A stretch of DNA of 64,000 nt from NCBI GenBank assembly GCA_034190875.2, contig CM067349.1, positions 4,155,311 to 4,219,310 of the forward strand. Reading direction: 5' to 3'. The DNA is from Urechis unicinctus. Taxonomy: Eukaryota; Annelida; Polychaeta; Xenopneusta; Urechidae. The stretch's first letter is position 1, and each line of letters opens with the position of its first letter. The position numbers and the translations under genes are program-made. Under the pieces are notes generated by a model. The model did no database searches, had not been told where the DNA came from, and saw only the letters and a list, made by a program, of their open reading frames with translations. Positions 25,173 to 36,699 of the stretch are shown piece by piece.

Positions 25173-25936
25173 TACAACCATTCGTAGACTCCAACCTTTC
25201 GTGGACAATTTTTTTAAGTACATTTAAACTATAATTATTTATAATTATTAATTCGGCATACCTTAAATAATATAATATGTTTAATGCAAATAAAATCTTT
25301 TTCCTGCTTAATAATACTGGTATATACTTTTGGTCCTCAAAAGGTCGTCCACGAATGGTCAAGATACTAATTTATAAGTATAAATCCAACCTTTCGTGCC
25401 CATATATATTTGCATATATTTGCGGAATACAGAAATTTTGAAATAATTTTCCGTCGTTATGGATTAGAATTATAATATTTGTTGTAGATATGATCATAAT
25501 GAGCTATTGGCAGCGTTTTGCGAACTTATTCAAAGTTGTAAATCGAAGAACAATGAGAAAAAAGTTTTTTCGGTGTTAAAATTTTAAAAAAAATTAAAAT
25601 ATTTAAAAACTTATAAGTAACATATCCTACGCTCATGTTTAAACATTCTTTTTACCATTTGTGTCAAAGAATATACGGTTGTAAGGAAGATATTGAGGTT
25701 ATCGGGTAATGTCAACGAATGGTTAGTGGTTAAAATTTTATTTTGATATAATATTAAAAATTAAAAGAAATCATCCCTAAAAGATTATCTTTGTACGTTA
25801 TAAAGACTAGACAATCATATTAATATGGTTAAACCAAAATATTTCCGAATATTTTGAAAGAAAAAGTGCATTGACTTTATGTGGACATTGCTACGAAAAG
25901 TTGGCGGTTTGTCCACTTAAGGTCACGTTCGTGGTA

Positions 25937-26014
<78 letters not shown>

Positions 26015-26057
26015 ATATATACCATGTATATATATATACCATGTATATATATATGTA

Positions 26058-26104
<47 letters not shown>

Positions 26105-26299
26105 CACATATATACATATAAATATAAATATATATATCTACTTATATATTTATGTATATGTATATGTATATATGTATACATATACATATATATAAATGTA
26201 TAAACGTATATAGATAAAATATGTATATAGATAGATATATATATATATATAAATATATATATGCATGTATATACATGTAAATATATACCTACACACACA

Positions 26300-26343
<44 letters not shown>

Positions 26344-26620
26344 TAGAGACATAGAAATATATAGATGTATATATATGTATCTCCTCTATAGATATATATA
26401 TACATATATACATATATGCATTTAATATAAATAAAATATATAGACATATAATTTATTTAAATAAATATAATATTCATATATATGTAGACCATATATATAT
26501 ATGTATTCATATATATATATATAAATGTATAATTGTATAAAGATAACATATCTATATATATTTATATATATGCATGTATATGCATGTATATATATATACC
26601 TACATACACACACAAACACC

Positions 26621-26652
<32 letters not shown>

Positions 26653-26668
26653 GATATATATATATATA

Positions 26669-26759
<91 letters not shown>

Positions 26760-27440
26760 GATTATCTGTGCATATCATACCAAATATGACATGTTTTGCC
26801 AAGACACATTGGGTGACGTCGATGGACGGTACTTTAACAGATAGATCGCGGCAGAAGTCAGCAACTTATATTTTTTAATATAATTATCCGATTTATGTAT
26901 GTATTGTGCTGCTTTGTGGGTTTGCACTGGAGTAATAGGCGCATTTTTTTGGTCGGTGCAGGAAACGGTTCTCCCGCTTTAAGAATGAATAAATTATCAA
27001 TCCACCAGTTATAACCTTTTCTACAAGTGAAATGACATTTATTAGAAGCCGCTTCAATTGCTAGCAATAGTATCTTGGTAATTCAATATCTTGTCAGAAT
27101 CTTCGTTTGGATCGTTGGAAGCCTCCCCCGGATAAAATATAACCTCATAAGCTTTCAGAGGTTCGTTTTGGTATGTAGCCACGTCATCTTAACTGCGTAA
27201 CAATTACTAGTAGCTAGAATAAATAATGTGCTCATCCCATTCAGATTGCCGGACAGTAAGCAAATCATTCATCGGTATAATCAAACAGCACCTCGACATA
27301 TGTACATGCCATTGAGGCGGTGAGGGTGACATCTAATGACTGTTTTACAGAAAACCCAAACGTATGAATCACAGCACCTGCTTATCTATTAAACGAACAG
27401 GCGACATTTTCTCAGCTGACATTGCAATTGGGGAGCTTCT
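25173..27440. other. AT-rich insertion or replacement with no gene
   Basis: Between blocks that are about 200 bp apart in the other copy (2905-3105), this copy has about 2.3 kb of unrelated, very AT-rich DNA. Repeated CCATTCGT/ACGAATGG motifs occur near 25181, 25350 and 25715. The centre is a long dinucleotide microsatellite. The remainder (26760-27440) shows no protein or RNA similarity that I recognise. Confidence 0.55.
25938..26757. repeat. (AT)n / (TATATG)n microsatellite
   Basis: This is roughly 800 bp of nearly pure AT alternation. Interruptions include ATACCATGT, TATGTATA and a (CA)n run near 26600-26635. Open frames on both strands here are runs of Ile/Tyr codons produced by the repeat and are not genes. 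Array length is likely polymorphic, and assembly through it may be inexact. Confidence 0.97.
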
Positions 27441-27444
27441 AGCT

Positions 27445-29345
27445 GCCCTAAGAAGGTTTACTCTAATTGGCGCATGCGGTGAACATTCCAGCACACTCAT
27501 CGTGATGTGGTAGCTAATTGGTCGAGGCATACGGTTTCAAAATAGTCTTTATGCCAAACAGTGCAATGCATAAAAGTGGCGCTTGCACTTAATTTGTCGG
27601 GATTTAGCTCTCTTGGAGCAGCTATAAGCAGTCTATTATAAGCTCTGTGTCGCAATGGTCGCACCTCCTGCAATGGTGCGCGTTGGATAAGGGCAGGTAA
27701 AGAAACGTTATCGGGACCTCCGCGACAATCATAATGATGTTGAAGGTCACATAGATAGTGTACTGAGTGTTCGATATCGGGTTGGGAGAGGGAATAGTTC
27801 TTACATTTTAAACTGAGACAAATGTATATACGCACATATGCTCAGCATTTATGACTCCCAGTGGCTTCCACCAACACAACCATGTCGGTCTCCACGCACT
27901 CGTGTTTGGGGCTTTCTGTAGGTAAATGACCCACAATTCTTTTGAATCATTCTTGCATGTACGATGTCTTTTCACAGTCTTTGCTGTCTTTGATGACTAG
28001 GTTGAGGCAATTATACAACTCAATGACAAGTGAGAATATAACATCGGCGTTCAGTTACAACAGAACACATTTATTTTTAAACACAATATTGTATATGCCT
28101 ATCCATATCACAGCAATTGTAGCTGTCCATGTCTCTTTCTCAACTTTCTCATTACCGATATCCCTTTGCCACTCATACACTCTCTTATTATTGGCGACAC
28201 TCTGTTGACGATATCATTATATATTATCTGACATCAATTGCTCGGCGACCTTATTCTGGATTAAGATTAGCGGTTGTGTACCGAGTAGTGCCGCAAATAT
28301 TTCAATTATAAAGCTCTTTCTTATGCTGCCAGTGTCATCCACACTCCGTGAGATGTAGTTACAGTATGATGGTTGATAACATATTATCATCACAACGCTA
28401 GAAACTCTTGATCTGCTTCATCCGTGTTAGTGCTTGTGCTTTCATATAATCACTCTAGTGGACTTATTAAGGGCCTATTATGTTAATTATTTGTGAATCG
28501 ATCTGCATGGCTGAACCATGTCGAAACACAAATTTACCCAAGCAGTGTTCAATCAATCGCTCCTATACCAGTTTGAAATTTGTTTTAATCAGATATATTT
28601 CCCTCGAATAATGGTGTGAATGTATGCTGAATTGTCCTAACCACCGTAACGAGTCTAGGTTGGTATATAAAGTGCATGGCACGGCAGTGTCGTCACTGTC
28701 AACATCCGCTACCACCAGGCAGTAATGCTACAGTAGTAGGACTGCAGCTACATTCGAGAATCGTAACGCCTACAAACGAGTACGAATTTACATGCAACAA
28801 AAGCCTGCACCAGCATATTACGGGTTCTGCCATGAGCATTGGGAACGATGTTGGAAATGGTCCAAGCCAGAGGCCTAATACTCCATATTAAATATATGCA
28901 GACCGGATAATAGGTAATTAACGCATTTCATTTCGCTATATGTTATTAAGTCAATTTGGCAACTGTTACAAACTCATTCACGTGCACATTGAACTTGATC
29001 AATAAACGGACATTGCACATAAAGACCATCATAATGCTCATAAGGGGAACCCATTGTTTTGTTCAATAGAAACCTAATTGTATACATTAGCGTTAACGGA
29101 CTGATGGAATACTGCTGTCTCATCACTGTCACGAATGAGTTATTACATTTTAACCAGCTTCCCCAAACCACCCTTGCCTCGTTACAGTGAATTTATGCAA
29201 AATTGTCCTAACCATTGTAACGAGTCAAAGTTGGTAGACGCCACTATCAACAACAGCTACCACCAGGCAATAATGCTACAGTATCAGTACTGCAGCTTTA
29301 TATCTACAAGGCTTCACTGGGATAGATCAATCGCCACATGCGTGT
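27445..29345 (+). repeat. Second interspersed repeat block, copy 2
   Basis: This aligns directly with 3105-5190. An extra block of about 110 bp lies near 27540-27650, and about 200 bp is missing near the right end. A 112-codon minus-strand frame (27497-27835) contains YLCDLQHHYDCRGGPDNVSL, a peptide also readable in the other copies. Confidence 0.6.
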
Positions 29346-29389
29346 GTTCTGTTGTTCCTCCTCACTTTATAACGCGTTAGAACACGTGC

Positions 29390-30600
29390 GTACGTATTAA
29401 ATATATCTAATGCTAGCTAATTAGTATGCATTTTTGTGCAGCATCTAAACGCGATGACGCTGACACTATGGATAGTCTTAAAACACAGGCATATGGTGAT
29501 AAATGCTCTCAAAAGACTGGCAGTGATGAATCCATCCAACAATGCTATGAGCTCTTCATTTTGCGAGCGTTGATTGGGCAGAACTCCAAATATTGCTACG
29601 ACCAATTTCTTTCCTCGCCAAATGTCAATTTCAGCAAACCCGAGTTCCGCTTGCCTCTCCCCCAAACCCCGCCCACTCCACACCCTTTTATGTTTGCTAC
29701 CGTTACGAACAAAGTCAGCAATGGGCAAAGCCAATCATGTTTTAAATTAAAGCGGACAGCACGCGTATTGTATGTCATTAACAATCAACATTTAACCGGA
29801 GAATATTAAAATATCTCTGATAAACTGGCTCATTCTAAAGCACTCAAGCACAACGGTAAGGAACACGTCGTGACAGAGAAGGGTGCGTCGACTCATTCCG
29901 GTGCAATCATACCCACATTCAGAAACTAGCACAGACACATTTACACAATTAGATACACGAGAACGGAAGGCATATAGAAACCTAATATCAGTATGAACGC
30001 ATTAAGTATCAATCCTTTGGTTTTCTCAATGCTATCTTCGCTAGGCACAGCTCCTTACAGAGAAGTGCAGTTGATTTACACCTTGTCAGTGAGGCGGCTG
30101 TCACATCATTAAACGCAAATGCACACATAGCTAACCAGGTGACCGACTGATATCGTCTTTGAGCTATTGAATTCATGACGAGAATGCATCGACTGACCTT
30201 TAAGCTTTAAACAAACTGATCATATGCAACCGTGATGTTTGCCACGTGATTCTCATGGGACATCACGTGACATTAATCATGGTTGCATATGATATGTGGT
30301 ACTTCTTCTGTTATATTAACGCATCGATTAATTTTAATTAAGTCCTAATTGATTCAGGGTTTACCTTCGAAGGATTATGGGGCAGTGAATAAACAGCTTG
30401 AAAGATCTGACATAAATCAAATTAACCATGTGCTAATGACTTGCAACGTGTAAACTAATATCTATGAAGTATATATCATATGATTCAAAATTGTTTATGT
30501 AAATGATATCACATAGGTATACTCAAGTATTATCAGCACCTTACATATTACATTTATAAATTAATGCTTGCCATCATAAATGTAATTAGGAGTGTTAACG
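29390..30600 (+). repeat. Interspersed repeat block, direct copy
   Basis: This matches 21840-22740 directly and 5540-6730 inverted. The 127-codon frame at 29426-29809 is not conserved in the 21.9-kb copy. It contains the 75-bp near-palindrome at 30219-30293. Confidence 0.6.
30219..30293. repeat. 75-bp near-palindrome, second copy
   Basis: The arms ATCATATGCAACC (30219-30231) and GGTTGCATATGAT (30281-30293) are exact inverted repeats. Inside are two CACGTG boxes. It is the same structure as at 5836-5909. Confidence 0.75.
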
Positions 30601-31340
30601 AAACGACATTTTTCCCGTTTTCATCGATCGCAGTGACGTCAGTCCTGTATTCCCACATGCTTTTGTTTGTGTGACGGTAGCGCCAACTTTCAAATGCAAT
30701 GTATTATAATTTGCGATTGGTGCCAACAAGGGGTTAATAGATAAGATTTACCTGATTAATCAGCCGTTTAAGAAAAGATGAAAATGGAAACGATTATCCT
30801 AGGTCAAGTTGCCACAAGCCGATTGACTGCACGAGGCCAATCTAGCCTTTCGTCTAGGTGAAATCCTGGCCAAAGTGGTGTGTTACAGATACAGCCCTCT
30901 TGAGGACCTCTCCACTCCGCCGCCTTGGATCCCATCTTCCACCGACACGAGTCCAAACCCAAGGCCAGTAGGTTGCCACTATTGCTCTTACTACATGCTT
31001 GTCGAAGCGTCTATCTTAAAACCACATGGAAATTTGGGGGCGCGGCTGTTGAGTGCCACATTGACAAAAAACCTACCTATCATCATAACGTACCCTCTCC
31101 ATCTTCGTTTGATGGAGTGACCCCCTACAGCTGATATCCGCTTCCCAGATCCATGAGTGACCTACGTGTCACCTGCCACCTCCCTCTCTTCATACATATA
31201 TATCACCACAGACAAACACTAGTTAATCAGTATAATTTGCCAGTTTTGGTCTGGTCAACTTTTCGAGTGTTTAAATGTACAGCTTCTGGTTTAGACATGA
31301 CAATTTGCTCAGTCTGTGAATCATTAATCATTTCATTTTG
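30595..31340 (+). repeat. Repeat block with SINE-like segment, copy 2
   Basis: This pairs with 6965-7960. The SINE-like part (about 30715-30990) begins GGTGCCAACAAGG and keeps GGAAACGATTATCCTAGG and a degraded CGACACGAGTC block. The end containing CGCCTCTTACGACAT is deleted here. Confidence 0.55.
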
Positions 31341-31639
31341 ATGCACTGAAAAAGCATCATGCGTCCTGCATCTAAACGACCGGTCACAGTGTGCTCGGGG
31401 TGCAGAACCATGATGGCGACTTGGGATTTTGTGCTTTGAAAGAAGAGTTACCTCTTCCTCGTGTTTTTCTCAAATTTAATACCTTCTGAATCTACCATTT
31501 CCAACCAGTTCCTCATTCGATCAGATCAAATGTCTCGGTGTATTTCTGTGGGAGGCAAAATCGTCGCCTATGTGTGTCAGTGTTATAGATATAACCATAC
31601 CATTACATAGCATACAAGGGGAGAGGGATATCGGGTAGG

Positions 31640-32645
31640 TCGCTCGGGGGATATTGACAGTGACGTCACTGCCGTCCGTGCACTTTAGATACCAGCCTAG
31701 ACTCGTTACAGTGGTAAGGACAATTTAGCATAAATTAACACCATCTTTCAATGAACAAGTAACATGTCCGAGGAAATCTGTATCTGATTTAAACAGACTT
31801 CAAACTGGTATAGGAGCGATGTATTCAACACTGCTTGGGTTATATATGCGTTTCGATAATGTACCGCCATGCATATCGATTCACGAATTATTAACATAAT
31901 AGGCCCTAAATAAATCCACTGGTGTGATTGTATAAAATCACAAGTAGGCACTAACACGGATGAAGCAGATCAAGGGGTCCTAGCGTTATGATGATAATGT
32001 ATTGTCAACCATCATACTGTAACTACAGCTCATGAAGTGTGGATGACAAAGGCAGCATAAGATAAAGCGCTACCATTGAAATATTCGATCACAATGACCG
32101 TGCTCGCGGCACTACTTGATCCAAAATAAGGGTTACGAGCCATTGATGTCAGATAATATATAGTGATATCGTGAAGAGAGTGCCGCCAATAATAAGAGAG
32201 TGTATGCGCGGGTAAAGGGGTATCGGTAATGAGAAAGTTGAGAAAGAGACCTGAGCAGTGTCTACATGGACAGCTGTATACATAGTTGGGAAATAACCTT
32301 ACACGAAATCTATTATTACTGTGAGATAGATAGGCATATGCAAATATTGTGTTTAATAATAAATGTGTTCTGAACCATATATTATATATTCACTGTGTTT
32401 GATATTAAATGCCGATGTTATATCCTCACTTATCATTTTGAGGTATGATTACCACAACCTTGTCATCAAAGACAGCAAAGACAGAGAAATGACATCATAC
32501 ATGCAAGAATGATTTAAAAGAATTGTGGGTCATTCACCTCAAGAACTAGTCCCTCTCCAAACCCGATGTCGAACACTCAGTACGCTATCTATGTGACCTT
32601 CAACATGATTATGATTGCCGCGGAAGTCCCCATAACTTCTCATTA
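31640..32645 (-). repeat. Inverted copy of the second interspersed repeat block
   Basis: Read on the minus strand this matches 3300-4440. Read forward it is nearly identical to 58000-58985, apart from a few substitutions and a roughly 50-bp deletion in the later copy near 58326. It forms the left part of the large direct duplication carrying the PAN-kringle gene. Confidence 0.7.
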
Positions 32646-33072
32646 GCCGCCCTTATCCAACGCGTTTTCTGTAAAAAAAAAAGTCATTAAAGATAACCCT
32701 CACAGCTTCAATGACATGTACAAACAGGTGCTGTTTGATTTGTTTGTTGTCAGGCAACCTGAGTGGCATAACACGCATCTGCACATAAGGCGCCTGTGAA
32801 ATATGCATGCCAAGTCTCCAGTGGGAGATATTTGAATGGTCTCTAGGTCTCTGCCCTATGAAACTATGTCCCAAATTTTTCCCAAAGGCGCACAATTACT
32901 TAACTGAATTCTCGGTTCATCAAAGCGTGTCTATTATTCATATTCACCGTTGGCAAATGTTGACAAAAAGCCACGAAGACGCACCACATCAGGTATTATA
33001 TATCTGCAGTACTTTGAGCTGTTGGAACATTTGCAGTCTGCAAGTCTAAGCTCGACGCACTTTGATCGTACA

Positions 33073-33379
33073 ATGCATTACAGAGGATACCAACTGACGT
33101 TTATATTGATTCAGCTTCTCTGTAGTTTGCCGATCGAGTGTTATACTGGAACTGTAACTTTCCATGAAACAGACATAAGGCTGATGAGAATGTTTCACAC
33201 TATCCAAATATACGGATGGCGGTTCTGTCACAGCAAACAAGAATGTGTTGTACGATGCTTTGTACAACCAAACTGCTGTCATGTCCGTCTGTATCGTCAT
33301 TCACATGGATTCTTTGCTGGCTCTTTAAGTGATAAAAGGTGTAATGAAAATCAAAGACGTGTGTTTATACAAAGACAAG
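33073..33379 (+). CDS. Signal peptide plus PAN/apple-like exon of a PAN-kringle gene (middle copy)
   Basis: From the ATG at 33073 the protein opens with LTFILIQLLCSLPIEC, a good signal peptide. It then shows CHSKQECVVRCFVQPNCCHVRLY, a cysteine pattern resembling PAN/apple domains, and a later single Cys (DKRC). The exon is 307 bases and ends at the donor CAAAGACAAG/GTATCG in phase 1, matching the kringle exon at 33661. The frame is open further upstream, but the signal peptide argues for this start. The product would be a secreted two-domain protein of about 190 residues. The copy at 59425 is frameshifted, so this is the best-preserved plus-strand version. The PAN assignment is by cysteine pattern only. 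Confidence 0.6.
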
Positions 33380-33660
33380 GTATCGTCGATTAGTTTGCTT
33401 TTGCGTAAATTTGGCTTTGATTAAATCTTAATGATAATTTGATGGTAAGAGCTGCAGTGGCGGTTGAAAAAGTTAATCAAAGTAATCATTGTTTGTAGAT
33501 GCTTATGGAATCTTGATATCCAGGACATAGTCGAGAGTGTGTCTGGAGATGAGGCGTTCCAATGAGGCATATCACCAGATCACTTGCTGAGATCTTCTAG
33601 CCTAATCTCATATGAAGTATTTCATCAACGCAATGTATTTTTTTCACATATGCTCATTAG

Positions 33661-33920
33661 ATTATGACTGCAAATTTACAACACTTGGATATGAATACAT
33701 CGGGAATAAGACTGTCACTGTCAGTGGAAGAACGTGTCAGCGCTGGGACACTACTTATCCACATCACCATTCCTTCACAGCGGCAAGTTTTTCACGAGAC
33801 ACCGGGATCAGCGCCGTCGGAAACCGATGCCGTAACCCCGATGGTCAGCCAGGCGGACCGTGGTGCTATACCACCGACCCTTCTCGTCGCTTTGAATTGT
33901 GTCCCGTCGTCTTCTGCTAA
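33661..33920 (+). CDS. Kringle-domain exon of the PAN-kringle gene (middle copy)
   Basis: The exon has the full kringle cysteine framework: YDCK, GRTCQRWD, NRCRNPDGQPGGPWCYTTDP and CPVVFC, with TAA directly after the last Cys. An acceptor, a T-rich tract then TGCTCATTAG, ends at 33660, giving a 281-bp intron from 33380. One conserved kringle tryptophan near the end is phenylalanine here (RRFELC), while the other two copies keep Trp. The gag-like ORF begins within about 40 bp downstream. This is because about 1.5 kb (hydrophobic and SGNH-like ORFs), present in the other copies, is missing here. Confidence 0.85.
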
Positions 33921-33941
33921 TAGATTGTGATAAAGTAGATT

Positions 33942-35948
33942 TTGTCAAAAAAAGACGATATTGCACATCCGTTGTTTCGACCTGTCACGTATGACAGACT
34001 CTTTAACATTTGTTTGGTCGCCTCCCAGGCTGTAACCCTAGTGGCCACTTCTCCTGTCTCTACAGCAACCTCTCATCCACTGCAATCCGAGTTCGACCAG
34101 CTGCAGTCTACACTTTCAGCTCTTACTAGCATAGTACCAGGACATGCTACACCCCAAGTCTGTTCAGACAGCTCAAGCCAACAGTGCCGCTGTGCCTCTT
34201 GACTGATTCTCTTGTTGCCTTGACCATGGACTTGCCCGTCGACCTACCAGTGTCCTCTCCACTAACGCTGTTCCTCGGGCTGAGAATATCAATTAACAAT
34301 CTTGCTGTCGAGCTGGGTTACAGCAGGGCATCATTCACCAATAAATATGTTTATTGTCAGGAAATCGCAAATCCTGATGCGTTGCAGACCTACACTATGA
34401 GCCTTGCTGGTCCATCAGACGTCCCCATTCTCAACTATGCACCAAGGAAACGCCGTGTTCTTACTGAGACCGATTGGAGTTCGGCCTTGGATGACTTTTT
34501 GTCCATATATTCTGAGGCTCAGCCACAGCACCTTGCCGACCTCATCACATACGGCAAGTTCATAAAATATATGAAGACACGTCGCCTTAGCTGGCGGCGT
34601 TACGGCGAGCAGTTCAGGCGTGAAAGGGAGCTTACCCACTGCTCGTGGGCATCCATGAGGCTCGACCTCCACATTTATGCAGCCCAGATAGCGCCTCCTC
34701 CCTTCACCTCACACTCACTCTCTTCTGCCTTTCGGTCCATCTTCAGCTCCTCTTCCTCTATTCTGTCCAGCTTCAGCTCCTCTTCCGCCTTGCAGTCCAG
34801 CTTCAGCTCCTCTTCTGCCTTTCGGTCCAGCTTCAACTCCTCTTCAACCTTGCAGTCCAGCTTCAGCTCCTCTTCTGCCTTTCAGTCCAGCTTCAACTTC
34901 TCTTCCGCCTTGCAGTCCAGCTTCAGCTCCACTTCTGCCTTTCAGTCCAGAATCAGCTCCTTATCTGCCTTTCAGTCCTGCTTCAGCTCCACTTCTGCCT
35001 TTCAGTCCAGAATCAGCTCCTTATTTGCCTTTCAGTCCAGCTTCAGCTCCTCTTCTACCTTTCAGTCCAGCTTTAGCTCCTCTTCCTCTATTCAATCCAG
35101 CTTCAGCTCCTCTTCCGCCTTGCAGTCCAGCTTCAGCTCCTCTTCTGCCTTTCAGTCCAGCTTCAGCTCCACTTCTGCCTTTCAGTCCAGAATCAGCTCC
35201 TTATCTGCCTTTCAGTCCAGCTTCAGCTCCTCTTCTGCCTTTCAGTCCAGCTTCACCTACTCTTCTGCCTTTCAGTCCAGCTTCAGCTCCTCTTCTGCCA
35301 TTAAGTCCAGCTTCAGTTCCACTTCTGCCATTCAGTCCAGCTTTAGCTCCTCTTCTGCTATTCAATCCAGCTTCAGCTCCTATTCTGCCTTTCAGTCCAG
35401 CTTCATCTCCACTTCTGCCTTTCAGTCCAGAATCAGCTCCTTATCTACCTTTCTGTCCAGCTTCAGCTCCTCTTCTGCCTTTCAGTCCAGCTTCAGCTCC
35501 TCTTCTGCCTTTCAGTCCAGCTTCAGCTCTTCTTATGCCTTTAAGTCCAGCTTCAGCTCCTCTTCTGCTTTTCAGTCCAGCTTCAGCTCCTCTTCTGCCA
35601 TTAAGTCCAGCTTCAGCTCCTCTTCTGTCTTTCGGCCCTCCTCCATTAGTACCGACCACGTACTCAGGGTGTACTGCTTTCACTCCTCCGGTTCTCGCCG
35701 TAGCAACCCCACAGCATGCCTCATTTAACAATCCTGCCCAAAATGCGGTCGACCACACCCTCGTTTTCTTTGCTGACCTCCTGTCCCTGCGAGCAGATCT
35801 GCTCACAGCAAACCCTTCCGTCAGTCTAGCCCTCAGCAGAGCAAGCGAAATATGTACCCCGGTTAACGCCAGTAAATTCAGAGGCTACCCCAAACAAAAT
35901 TTCGCAAACGGTTTTTCAAAAGGGTTTCTTCTGCATATTCAAGGTTAA
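33942..35948 (+). pseudogene. Gag-like retroelement protein with Ser/Pro tandem repeats (middle copy)
   Basis: Three frames together cover the protein. A leader (33942-34202) includes FRPVTYDRLFNICLVASQ. The core frame (34184-35728) holds WSSALDDFLSIYSE, LITYGKFIKYM and RRYGEQFRRERELTHCSW, a tryptophan-rich helical pattern seen in gag-like ORFs of some invertebrate and fish tyrosine-recombinase or LTR-type retroelements. The C-terminal frame (35025-35948) has TPVNASKF followed by NGFSKGFLLHIQG, typical of the segment preceding reverse transcriptase in such elements. No reverse transcriptase follows. Between core and C-terminus lies a 30-bp tandem repeat open in both frames. A one-base insertion near 34136 also breaks the leader relative to the 61.8-kb copy. 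The element family (DIRS/Ngaro-like?) is inferred. Confidence 0.55.
34735..35635 (+). repeat. 30-bp tandem repeat array (about 30 units)
   Basis: The unit has a consensus near CTTCAGCTCCTCTTCTGCCT followed by TTCAGTCCAG. Because 30 is a multiple of three, the array encodes SSFSSSSAFQ in one frame and PASAPLLPFS in another, both without stops. The related arrays at 62535-63215 and 10062-10265 (inverted) have about 22 and about 7 units. Confidence 0.9.
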
Positions 35949-36419
35949 AAATTCACCCCATTTGTATAAAAATTTTCAATCAGCTTTGCTTCATCTACTT
36001 ATTGTCGAAGAAAAAAATTATCCACGAGAAGACATTTGGCATTCCCTCACTTAAAACCCTCACCACTAGTATTTAGACAGAAGTCCGTCCCGCCAAGTTC
36101 AGGCTGCTACATAATCTTTCCTATACCTATGACAATACTTCAGTAAACCATAACATCCATCGCCACAACCTAGTATGCCAATGTTCAAGACACTTTTTCT
36201 ATATTCCAAAAGCACGAGCCAAACAGCTACCTTACCAAACGAGAAAATACCGAAGCCTTCAGAATAGTTCCCCTACACCCCTCACAGTACCACCTCACCA
36301 GTTTCTATTGGAGTTACTTTGATACATGTTTACACATGGACTTTAGCAGTCTTCTTGGTTATTGCGACAGATTGCGTGATTTTTCGACCTTCAGCCGATT
36401 GAAATCTATCATTACAGGA

Positions 36420-36600
36420 ATAAAACTTACCGCATGAAGGTGTTTAAATTTCGCATTGTGTCACTTTAGCATAACTACGATATATAGTCCTCTATACCTG
36501 GTAGCGAATGTCTGGCTTCTACTCTGACATAATTAGAATGACACAAGAATATATTCGTTGGCCTAGTATGCAACGCGAGATCAATCAACAGCAACAATGC
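36420..36600. pseudogene. Ty3/gypsy integrase fragments
   Basis: 36430-36510 read on the minus strand matches 9895-9975, the integrase C-terminal-like end of the relic at 9.0-10.0 kb. Immediately right, the plus strand encodes EYIRWPSMQREINQ followed by two CxxxxC-type cysteines. This resembles the zinc-binding domain of LTR integrases, but in the opposite orientation. Both pieces are far too short to function. Confidence 0.45.
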
Positions 36601-36699
36601 ACTTGGTCAGTCAAGTGCACTGAATATTGTATCATTCGAGAAAATGAGGCTCGATTATTATGCAATCAAATATATGCTTCTGAGCAAATGTCCTTTCTC

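Noticed and set aside
25871..26802. Open frames of 70-150 codons in the AT array on both strands
   Set aside because: They are Ile/Tyr runs generated by the (AT)n microsatellite and have no protein character.
29426..29809. 127-codon ORF as a gene
   Set aside because: It lies in an interspersed repeat and is not open in the copies at 21.9 kb and 5.5-6.7 kb.
34735..35635. Possible CRISPR array
   Set aside because: Units are contiguous with no unique spacers, and the window is eukaryotic.
34184..35728. Long Ser-rich frame as a silk- or mucin-like structural protein
   Set aside because: The composition comes from a 30-bp tandem repeat also open in another frame; flanking domains are gag-like, so a secreted structural protein is not supported.
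35441..35806. Minus-strand Gly/Ala/Arg-rich ORF with RRGAEAGLKG repeats
   Set aside because: Reverse reading of the 30-bp repeat array; the flanking plus-strand frame carries the recognisable TPVN...GF motif.
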